From assembly GCA_045576635.1 (NCBI GenBank), contig JAZNGT010000026.1, positions 1 through 9,304 of the forward strand: a stretch of DNA of 9,304 bases. The letters run 5' to 3'. The DNA comes from Congzhengia sp045576635. Its GTDB lineage: Bacteria > Bacillota > Clostridia > UBA1381 > UBA9506. Position numbers and translations under genes: made by a program. The notes beneath the pieces were generated by a model that did no database searches, was not told the DNA's origin, and was given only the letters and a program-made list of their open reading frames with translations. Positions 1-4,741 of the stretch are shown in pieces (position 1 is the first letter of the stretch; every line of letters begins with the position of its first letter).

Positions 1-1
1 C

Positions 2-217
2 TGCGGAAATCAAAAAACAATCGGTGGAGATGCGCTAAAGAGCGGATATACAAAATCGTGCGGACATTGTATGCGTAGTGAAAAGTCTGTAAAATCCTCA
101 TTCGTTATGGTCCCCATTTCTATACAAGAAGTAAAAAAAGAGGCAGATTTACAACATCTTTCCTTTGGACAGTATGTATCAAAAGAATACGCTAGACGAG
201 TAATGGGCGGTGTTTAA
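2..217 (+). CDS. C-terminal part of a phage-type zinc-ribbon (HNH/AP2-associated) protein, 5' truncated
   Basis: An open frame enters from the left edge and stops with TAA at 215-217, giving 71 visible residues with no start codon. The fragment begins Cys-Gly-Asn, then continues with LKSGYTKSCGHC at about residues 13-24. This matches the second half of the CxCGN...LxSGxTxSCGC zinc ribbon common in phage and mobile-element proteins that carry AP2 or HNH domains; the first cysteine would lie just outside the window. The remaining 47 residues are basic and charged, ending in SKEYARRVMGGV. The catalytic or DNA-binding domain, if any, is off the edge, so endonuclease activity cannot be claimed. 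The stop lies 3 nt before the next ATG, so the two genes are almost certainly co-transcribed and perhaps translationally coupled. The zinc-ribbon reading is fairly sure; the overall product is unknown. Confidence 0.6.
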   Translation, partial: CGNQKTIGGDALKSGYTKSCGHCMRSEKSVKSSFVMVPISIQEVKKEADLQHLSFGQYVSKEYARRVMGGV

Positions 218-220
218 ACC

Positions 221-1192
221 ATGACAATATCAAATAATGAAGCAGAAAAGTTGATTAAAGAGTATAGCTGTTATGTAGAGAAAATTATCAACCGTTTTTA
301 TTACTTTGTATCCCCTGCCGTAAGAGACGAATTGTGCCATGTGGGCTTAATCGGTCTATGGAAAGGTATTTTAGCCTACTACAAGCATAGCCCCAAAGAC
401 TTTGACAAAAAAAGATTTATTGATACAATCTGTGCATACATACGTTATGAAATGGCAGATTTGTTCCATGCATTAAAAGTAATACGGATAAGCGATAACT
501 GGTGGCGCAATTTTGTAAAAGTTAAGCCACTTGTAACTGCAAATCCTGATGCAACAGAGGAACAACTTAAAAGTATCATAACGAATGCAGGTCTTAAGTA
601 TGACTGGTATTTAAAAGCAAAAGAAATGATAAGTCCTGCGTCTTTAGATATGGAAATCTGCGAAGATAACCATACCGATATATACGATCTTTTAACCTAT
701 AATGACAATGAAGTAAATCATTTCGAAAATCAATCTTATGTTGATTATATCATTGATTCGGCTATGTACGGAATTAAACTTGAAAGAGACAAAGAGTTAA
801 TTCGTACCTGGTTAAAAAGTGTAAATAACAAAAAAGAACTAACCCTTACCGAACTCGGCAAAATATATAAACTAACGCCGTCTATGGTTAGCGTTATCGT
901 AAACAGATTTATTGATATATGTCGATTTGTGAGGGATTGTGAATATGCGTTTTTTAAAAATCCTGATGGAGTAATTTACTTCCCTGAAATTACAGAAAAG
1001 AATAAAACATATAAAGGAAAGAAAATCCCAGGTGTAAAGTGGGTTCTCCCAAACAGAAAGTGGAAAGTTGAAATTACGATTGGCAAAAGAAAATCTATAT
1101 ACATAGGTCATTTTGAAAAATATGAAGATGCCGTTAAAGCACGCCGTGATGCCGAAATAAAATACCGTGGGTTTAGTGAGATTGTGATTTAA
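221..1192 (+). CDS. Sigma-70-like protein with C-terminal AP2 DNA-binding domain
   Basis: A 323-residue protein. Residues about 30-90 resemble sigma-70 region 2: DELCHVGLIGLWKGI, then an IRYEM helix around 73-78. Residues about 92-143 resemble region 3, with NPDATEEQL at 108-116 and an ISPASLD motif near 137-143. Residues about 190-237 contain a region-4-like helix-turn-helix (LTLTELGKIYKLTPSMVSVI). After a short linker, residues about 264-318 form an AP2/ERF-type three-strand-plus-helix domain: PGVKW, KWKVEI, IYIGHFEKYEDAVKARRDAE. Sigma factors direct RNA polymerase to promoters, while AP2 domains bind DNA and in bacteria occur mostly in phage and mobile-element proteins, often with HNH nucleases. 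The fusion suggests a mobile-element regulator. The Shine-Dalgarno is weak (GGGCGG, 10 nt upstream), which fits coupling to the upstream gene ending at 217. The segment is visibly more A/T-rich than the minus-strand core genes. Sigma homology is inferred from motif order and is divergent; the AP2 call is firmer. Confidence 0.68.
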   Translation: MTISNNEAEKLIKEYSCYVEKIINRFYYFVSPAVRDELCHVGLIGLWKGILAYYKHSPKDFDKKRFIDTICAYIRYEMADLFHALKVIRISDNWWRNFVKVKPLVTANPDATEEQLKSIITNAGLKYDWYLKAKEMISPASLDMEICEDNHTDIYDLLTYNDNEVNHFENQSYVDYIIDSAMYGIKLERDKELIRTWLKSVNNKKELTLTELGKIYKLTPSMVSVIVNRFIDICRFVRDCEYAFFKNPDGVIYFPEITEKNKTYKGKKIPGVKWVLPNRKWKVEITIGKRKSIYIGHFEKYEDAVKARRDAEIKYRGFSEIVI

Positions 1193-1243
1193 TAGCGAAA
1201 TCAATTCCTTTCAAACCCGGTTAAATCAATATTTTGACAAAAG

Positions 1244-1292
1244 AAAAGAACATCAGATTTGAACACGAATGGTTCAGGTTTGATGTTCTTTT
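1244..1292 (+). terminator. 21-bp wobble hairpin after the sigma/AP2 gene
   Basis: Arms 1244-1264 and 1272-1292 pair over 21 positions around a 7-nt loop. The three non-Watson-Crick positions become G-U pairs in plus-strand RNA but C-A mismatches in minus-strand RNA, so the structure fits the transcript of the upstream gene best. The right arm ends in TTCTTTT, and the left arm starts with AAAAGAA, so it could also stop minus-strand transcription of the SASP gene, whose stop codon lies 8 nt away. Confidence 0.6.
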
Positions 1293-1300
1293 CACCTCGA

Positions 1301-1558
1301 TTATGCCATAAGGCTGAAAGCATATGAAACAGATGTTTTATGACCCTTAACATTTCGGCATTTGCGACTGAATTTCATTGTTCGTACAGGACATATTATA
1401 TTAACCATCATGCCGCCTACGGAACCTGCTTCTCTGGATGTTAAGTCGCCGTTATAACCCTGTTTTAAGTTAACGCCAACTTCCTGTGCAACTTCCATTT
1501 TGAAACGGTTGAGCGCTTCTTTTGCTTCAGGAACAACTACTTTGTTGTTGCTTGTCAT
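1301..1558 (-). CDS. Alpha/beta-type small acid-soluble spore protein, C-terminus altered (probable frameshift)
   Basis: SASPs coat and protect DNA in the dormant spore and are degraded at germination. The family signature is clear: VVVPEAKEALNRFK near the N-terminus, the germination-protease recognition region MEVAQEVGVNL, then LTSREAGSVGGMMV. Start is ATG at 1558, because AAGGAG (1567-1572) sits 8 nt upstream; a GTG at 1567 would overlap that site. The frame gives 85 residues, longer than the usual 60-70. After GGMMV the expected MVKKMI-type helix is replaced by NIICPVRTMKF and an unrelated tail. In another frame the codons read NNM...NNEIQSQMPKC and stop at 1347-1349; moving two bases in the AT-rich stretch near 1402-1410 would give a 69-residue protein of normal length. 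A frameshift, a sequencing error or a replaced 3' end are all possible. A sigma-G promoter could not be picked with confidence. Confidence 0.8.
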   Translation of the reverse strand: MTSNNKVVVPEAKEALNRFKMEVAQEVGVNLKQGYNGDLTSREAGSVGGMMVNIICPVRTMKFSRKCRNVKGHKTSVSYAFSLMA

Positions 1559-1700
1559 AGTATCCACTCCTTTTTTTTAAATTACAACGAGCATTTCGCC
1601 CGTTACAACATTATTTTGTTCCGCGTTGTTGTTAAAATACAAGGAAATGTCTGCACAAAATGACAATTTTTTTGTTTTGAAAAACTTTTTCAAAAAATGC

Positions 1701-1729
1701 TTTACAAGTAAAACAAATTGTGGTAAAAT
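1701..1729 (+). promoter_or_regulatory. Sigma-A promoter of the tRNA-Thr/tRNA-Lys unit
   Basis: TTTACA at 1701-1706 and TAAAAT at 1724-1729 are separated by 17 nt, with a TG at 1721-1722 making an extended -10. The tRNA-Thr gene begins 18 nt after the -10 box, consistent with a short leader. It points away from the SASP gene, so the two units are divergent. Confidence 0.8.
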
Positions 1730-1747
1730 GTAGGTTGTGAGAAAAAT

Positions 1748-1823
1748 GCTGCTGTGGCACAGATGGTAGCGCAACGCCTTGGTAAGGCGTAGGTCGGCGG
1801 TTCAACTCCGCTCAGCAGCTCCA
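1748..1823 (+). tRNA. tRNA-Thr (anticodon GGT)
   Basis: The cloverleaf folds fully. Acceptor GCTGCTG pairs with CAGCAGC. The anticodon stem ACGCC/GGCGT encloses loop TTGGTAA, placing anticodon GGT at 1781-1783, which reads ACC and ACU threonine codons. The T-arm has a GGCGG/CCGCT stem (one G-U) with loop TTCAACT. CCA is encoded at 1821-1823. It is the first gene of a two-tRNA transcript, 3 nt before tRNA-Lys. Confidence 0.96.
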
Positions 1824-1826
1824 CAC

Positions 1827-1902
1827 GCACCATTAGCTCAGTTGGTAGAGCACCTGACTCTTAATCAGGGTGTCCAGGGTTCGAGTCCCTGATGGTGTAC
1901 CA
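1827..1902 (+). tRNA. tRNA-Lys (anticodon CTT)
   Basis: Acceptor GCACCAT pairs with ATGGTGT (one G-U). The anticodon stem CCTGA/TCAGG encloses loop CTCTTAA, with anticodon CTT at 1860-1862, reading AAG lysine codons. The T-arm is CAGGG-TTCGAGT-CCCTG and CCA is encoded at 1900-1902. The 3' part from 1885 onward, including the terminator, is duplicated exactly at 2092-2142, and the T-arm also recurs inverted at 1951-1966. Confidence 0.96.
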
Positions 1903-1935
1903 AATAAAGCAGAACGCCTTTTGGTGTTCTGCTTT
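1885..1935 (+). repeat. Direct repeat copy 1 (tRNA-Lys 3' end plus terminator)
   Basis: These 51 bases, from the 3' half of the T-arm through the terminator stem, are identical to 2092-2142 (offset 207). The match ends where flanking bases differ (A versus C before it, T versus G after it). Duplicated tRNA 3' ends are the usual footprint of tRNA-targeted integration. Confidence 0.95.
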
Positions 1936-1938
1936 TTT
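1906..1938 (+). terminator. Rho-independent terminator of the tRNA unit
   Basis: A 13-bp stem (1906-1918 with 1923-1935, one G-U) closes a TTTT loop and runs into six Ts. It starts 4 nt after the tRNA-Lys CCA. Confidence 0.92.
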
Positions 1939-1950
1939 GTTATGTAAAAA

Positions 1951-2097
1951 AGGGACTCGAACCCTGAGAGGGCTTGGAGCGTAAAGAAAACAGTCCGGTG
2001 GACTGTTTTTAGCGAACAAGTCGCGCAGTCGGGTACTGTGAGCCAAAGGCTCACGGTCGACGAGCGGGGAAGACTTGCGCAGCAAGGCTTCGTCCCT
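1951..2097. repeat. Small palindrome-rich insert with antisense T-arm, MITE-like
   Basis: Bases 1951-1966 are the exact reverse complement of the tRNA-Lys T-arm (1875-1890). AGGGAC at 1951-1956 also pairs with GTCCCT at 2092-2097, so the segment has short inverted ends. Inside are three hairpins: 1987-2009 (AAAACAGTCC with a GGT loop), 2038-2054 (GTGAGCC with an AAA loop) and 2069-2091 (GAAG and CTTGC stems with a GCA loop and one mismatch). The insert is too small for a gene. It could be a non-autonomous element, the remnant of an integrated element, or a structured RNA. Apparent minus-strand reading frames across it are antisense to tRNA and are not believed. Confidence 0.7.
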
Positions 2098-2142
2098 GAT
2101 GGTGTACCAAATAAAGCAGAACGCCTTTTGGTGTTCTGCTTT
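2092..2142 (+). repeat. Direct repeat copy 2 of the tRNA-Lys 3' end plus terminator
   Basis: It is identical over 51 bases to 1885-1935 and includes the CCA and the terminator stem. It has no 5' tRNA half, so it cannot make a tRNA itself; upstream of it is the hairpin 2069-2091. Confidence 0.95.
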
Positions 2143-2150
2143 GTTTTTTT
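2113..2150 (+). terminator. Second copy of the tRNA terminator
   Basis: The same 13-bp stem (2113-2125 with 2130-2142) and TTTT loop are followed by G and seven Ts. If transcription passes the first terminator, the hairpin insert would be carried on an RNA ending here. Confidence 0.85.
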
Positions 2151-2197
2151 ACTTTTCTTTAACTTTATCGGTTGATAGGAAAAATGGATGCAGAACA

Positions 2198-2249
2198 CAC
2201 AAACGGAATCCGACGGCGTATGTAGATACGCCGAGTGGTGACGTTTGTG
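2198..2249. repeat. Nested palindrome in the intergenic region
   Basis: CACAAACG (2198-2205) pairs with CGTTTGTG (2242-2249). Inside, GGCGTAT (2215-2221) pairs with ATACGCC (2226-2232) around a GTAG loop. There is no T-tract on either side, so a terminator is unlikely. It may be an interspersed palindromic repeat unit. Confidence 0.65.
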
Positions 2250-2264
2250 CGTAGCAAAAGGCAT

Positions 2265-2299
2265 AAAAAGAAAACATATCGCTTAAAAGCGATATGTTT
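2265..2299 (-). terminator. Terminator downstream of the nucleotidyltransferase gene
   Basis: A perfect 13-bp stem (2272-2284 with 2287-2299) around AA is followed on the minus strand by TCTTTTTA. It lies about 100 nt past the stop codon at 2402. Confidence 0.8.
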
Positions 2300-2380
2300 C
2301 CATACTTTATTTTGCTATTTTAAATGTTTCGCACACTTTAAAGTTAGCCTTTATATATACTTGCCTTTTGCGGTATGCGC

Positions 2381-2411
2381 CATTTTTACATCAACACATT
2401 TTTACATCAAC
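2381..2411. repeat. 16-bp tandem duplication at the nucleotidyltransferase stop codon
   Basis: CATTTTTACATCAAC occurs at 2381-2395 and again at 2397-2411. On the minus strand this duplicates the last codons and the TAA of the gene, so the second copy lies just past the stop. The protein is unaffected. Confidence 0.9.
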
Positions 2412-3316
2412 TTTTCGGGATATACGCCACTTTCTACTAACTTTTTAAACGATTCGATTACCACAGGCGCATCTTCTTTGTACGTCACACCGAACCATTT
2501 GTCTTTGGTTTCTAACACTTTAACGGTGGCTTTGCCCTCCTGAATCAAATCGTCAATAATGGTGGGAAGTAAAAATTCGCTCTTTAAGTCTCCCTCTCCG
2601 ACATTGCCTAAAAATTCGATAAAGCGGTCTTCTAAAAGGTCAATAAACTGAGGCGTCAGACCCCAGAAGTTCATCGAAACGTTTAAGTCTGCGTCGATGG
2701 GTTTTAGCGTACCGTTTTCGTCGGGAACGCCTGCGCCGTTTGGCATTTTTGTGATTTCGGATGTTTCTACAACGGTCGAAAGGAATCCGTCATCTCCTAC
2801 CTTGCACACGCCGCGCGTTACGCCGCCGTTATCGCTTAACGTATTTTTCAAGATAAAGCCTGCCATACAAAACGCCATGGGATTATTGTTTACTTCATCC
2901 GAAACGAGATAATCGTGCACGCGCACGAACGCTTCTTTTCCGTAGTAATCGTCTGCGTTGATTACGGCAAACGGCGTATTTACGATACCCTTACACGACA
3001 AAATCGCGTGACCTGTTCCCCACGGTTTTTTGCGGTCGGGAGACGTTTTAAATCCGCCCGGGAGATTGCTGTTTTCCTGAAATGCATAGGAAACATCGCA
3101 GATTTTTTCAATGCGGTTTCCGATGATTTCGCGAAAATCCTTTTCGATGTCGCGTCTTATAATAAACACAATTTTGTTAAAGCCGGCTTCTAATGCATCG
3201 TGAACGGAGTAATCCATAATGATTTCGCCGTTTGGTCCTACGGGTGCGAGTTGTTTGATGCCGCCGCCAAAGCGGGAGCCGATACCTGCTGCCATAATTA
3301 CGAGTGTTGTGTCCAT
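2402..3316 (-). CDS. Sugar-1-phosphate nucleotidyltransferase (NTP_transferase family, GalU/RfbA-like)
   Basis: This 304-residue cytoplasmic enzyme should couple an NTP to a sugar phosphate to make an NDP-sugar for cell-envelope or exopolysaccharide synthesis. The N-terminal nucleotide-binding signature AAGIGSRFGGGIKQLAP (residues 9-25) is intact. PWGTGHAI (98-105), the metal-binding INADDYYG region (119-126), VSMNFWG (213-219) and KDKWFGVTYKED (271-282) follow in the order seen in family members of about 300 residues. Base and sugar specificity cannot be read from the sequence, so I leave the symbol blank. The ATG at 3316 has AAAGGAAA about 9 nt upstream. A terminator (3340-3375) separates it from the ABC ATPase gene, and no clear promoter is visible in the short gap, so it may depend partly on readthrough. 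Confidence 0.88.
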   Translation of the reverse strand: MDTTLVIMAAGIGSRFGGGIKQLAPVGPNGEIIMDYSVHDALEAGFNKIVFIIRRDIEKDFREIIGNRIEKICDVSYAFQENSNLPGGFKTSPDRKKPWGTGHAILSCKGIVNTPFAVINADDYYGKEAFVRVHDYLVSDEVNNNPMAFCMAGFILKNTLSDNGGVTRGVCKVGDDGFLSTVVETSEITKMPNGAGVPDENGTLKPIDADLNVSMNFWGLTPQFIDLLEDRFIEFLGNVGEGDLKSEFLLPTIIDDLIQEGKATVKVLETKDKWFGVTYKEDAPVVIESFKKLVESGVYPEKLM

Positions 3317-3339
3317 AAACGATTTCCTTTCATTTAGTA

Positions 3340-3375
3340 AAACAAAGCCGTTAAATTACTTTAACGGCTTTGTTT
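3340..3375 (-). terminator. Terminator between the ABC ATPase and nucleotidyltransferase genes
   Basis: A perfect 16-bp stem (3340-3355 with 3360-3375) around a 4-nt loop begins 12 nt past the ATPase stop codon. On the minus strand the distal arm ends GGCTTTGTTT, followed by TACT, a moderately T-rich tail. Confidence 0.85.
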
Positions 3376-3387
3376 ATTTTGGTTCAA

Positions 3388-4500
3388 TTAGTTTAAAATA
3401 GCGAGTTCTGTTTCTTTGTCGAACAAGTGGATTCTGTTCATATCGAGTGCAACTTTAATGTCATCACCCGGACGAGCAGTTGTGCGGGAATCAACCTTTG
3501 CGATAAATGTGCTGCCTTCCATCACAAGGTGCAGAAGTGTTTCAGCGCCCAAAAGTTCTGTAACTTCAACGTGTGCATCAACTACGCTGTCAGGAGAAGA
3601 ACTTAAGAAGAGTTCTTCATCGTGGATGTGTTCGGCTCTTACGCCCATAATAACTTCTTTACCTACATAGCCTTTGTCAACAACTTTCTGTGCGCGGCCT
3701 TCGGGAAGTTTAACGGATGCATTACCAAATGTAAAGTAAATGCCGCCGTCTTTTTCTTCGAGTTTGCCTTCAACAAAGTCCATTGTGGGGCTACCGATGA
3801 ATCCGCCAACGAACATATTTACGGGGTTATCGTAAAGCACCTGCGGTGCGTCAATCTGCTGAATGATACCGTCTTTCATAACAACGATACGGCTACCCAT
3901 TGTCATGGCTTCTGTCTGGTCGTGTGTTACGTAGATGAATGTGGTAGCGAGTTTCTGATGCAGTTTGCTGATTTCTGCTCTCATCTGACCACGGAGTTTT
4001 GCGTCGAGGTTAGAAAGCGGTTCGTCCATTAAGAATACTTTCGGCTCACGCACGATAGCACGGCCAAGCGCAACTCTCTGACGCTGACCACCGGAAAGCG
4101 CCTTCGGTTTTCTGTCTAAAAGATGCTCGATGTCCAAAATTCTTGCAGCCTCTGTAACTCTCTGCTTGATTTCAGCCTTGGGCATTTTGCGGAGTTTCAA
4201 GCCGAATGCCATGTTATCGAACACGGTCATATGCGGATAAAGTGCGTAGTTCTGGAACACCATTGCGATATCTCTGTTTTTCGGGGGTGTTTCGTTCATT
4301 AAGATATCGTCTATGTAAAGTTCGCCTTCGGAAATATCTTCTAAGCCTGCAATCATACGAAGAGTTGTAGATTTACCGCAGCCGGAAGGACCTACCAATA
4401 CCACGAATTCTTTGTCTTCGATGTCTAAATTAAAATCGCTTACAGCGGTAACGCCGCCGGGATATCTTTTATAAATACCCTTTAAATTTAAGCCTGCCAT
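3388..4500 (-). CDS. ugpC: Carbohydrate ABC transporter ATP-binding protein (UgpC/MsmX/MalK family)
   Basis: A 370-residue ATPase that would power sugar uptake from the inner face of the membrane. All nucleotide-binding elements are present: Walker A GPSGCGKST (37-45), Q-loop Gln83, signature LSGGQ (135-139), Walker B VFLMDEP (155-161), D-loop SNLDA (163-167) and H-loop His193 in VTHDQ. The C-terminal third is the OB-fold regulatory domain of the MalK subfamily, with GFIGSPTMDF and VRAEH motifs. The start is ATG at 4500, because GGAGG (4509-4513) lies 8 nt upstream; a TTG at 4515 falls inside that site's surroundings. No permease or substrate-binding gene is adjacent. In Firmicutes, MsmX/MsmK-type ATPases serve several sugar importers encoded elsewhere, and that is the likely role here. 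UgpC is the usual automatic name and does not prove glycerol-3-phosphate transport. Confidence 0.93.
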   Translation of the reverse strand: MAGLNLKGIYKRYPGGVTAVSDFNLDIEDKEFVVLVGPSGCGKSTTLRMIAGLEDISEGELYIDDILMNETPPKNRDIAMVFQNYALYPHMTVFDNMAFGLKLRKMPKAEIKQRVTEAARILDIEHLLDRKPKALSGGQRQRVALGRAIVREPKVFLMDEPLSNLDAKLRGQMRAEISKLHQKLATTFIYVTHDQTEAMTMGSRIVVMKDGIIQQIDAPQVLYDNPVNMFVGGFIGSPTMDFVEGKLEEKDGGIYFTFGNASVKLPEGRAQKVVDKGYVGKEVIMGVRAEHIHDEELFLSSSPDSVVDAHVEVTELLGAETLLHLVMEGSTFIAKVDSRTTARPGDDIKVALDMNRIHLFDKETELAILN

Positions 4501-4553
4501 ATTAAAAACCTCCAATAATAATTTTTCGTCTTATAAAGTTACTTTGAAAACCC

Positions 4554-4573
4554 AAAAAAAAAGACGCCGTCTC
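4554..4573 (-). promoter_or_regulatory. Short hairpin with U-tract in the ATPase leader, possible attenuator
   Basis: On the minus strand AGAC-GGC-GTCT (4562-4572, extendable by one G-U pair) is followed at once by a run of eight more Ts. It lies in the roughly 100-nt leader between the promoter at 4608-4637 and the ATG at 4500. The stem is short, so it would be a weak terminator or attenuator at best. Confidence 0.4.
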
Positions 4574-4607
4574 GGGTGCTCGTTTTCGCTTTTTCTTCGT
4601 AATGAAT

Positions 4608-4637
4608 ATTATACCACATTCAGCGCGTGATTGTTAG
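4608..4637 (-). promoter_or_regulatory. Sigma-A promoter of the ABC ATPase gene
   Basis: On the minus strand a perfect TATAAT (4613-4608) is preceded by TGG, forming an extended -10. A weaker CTAACA (-35, 4637-4632) lies 18 nt upstream. Expected start of transcription is near 4601, giving a leader of about 100 nt. Confidence 0.75.
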
Positions 4638-4691
4638 TCCATTTTTAAACAAAAATTCAAAAAAATATTTGGTTACTTTTCACAAAAAGCA

Positions 4692-4732
4692 GAAAAAAAG
4701 CCGTTTGTCGCAAATTTTGTGAGCGGCAAACG
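4692..4732 (-). terminator. Terminator of tex
   Basis: CGTTTGCCGC and GCGACAAACG on the minus strand (4732-4723 with 4711-4702) form a 10-bp stem with one mismatch, followed by G, C and at least seven Ts. It starts 9 nt past the tex stop codon. Confidence 0.88.
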
Positions 4733-4741
4733 ACATCTTTT

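Noticed and set aside
1861..2085. Minus-strand open frame of 74 residues
   Set aside because: Also antisense to tRNA-Lys and the hairpins, with no family signal.
1885..2142. Complete integrated island with attL and attR
   Set aside because: The repeats look like attachment sites, but only 156 bp lie between them and there is no integrase, so a complete element is excluded; only a remnant or tiny element is possible.
1833..2264. Minus-strand open frame of 143 residues across tRNA-Lys and the insert
   Set aside because: It is antisense to the tRNA and both terminators, contains repeated peptide from the duplicated DNA, and has no ribosome binding site. It is of the spurious tRNA-antisense type often seen in databases.
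1941..2300. CRISPR array
   Set aside because: Repeats here are two copies or palindromes without regular spacers.
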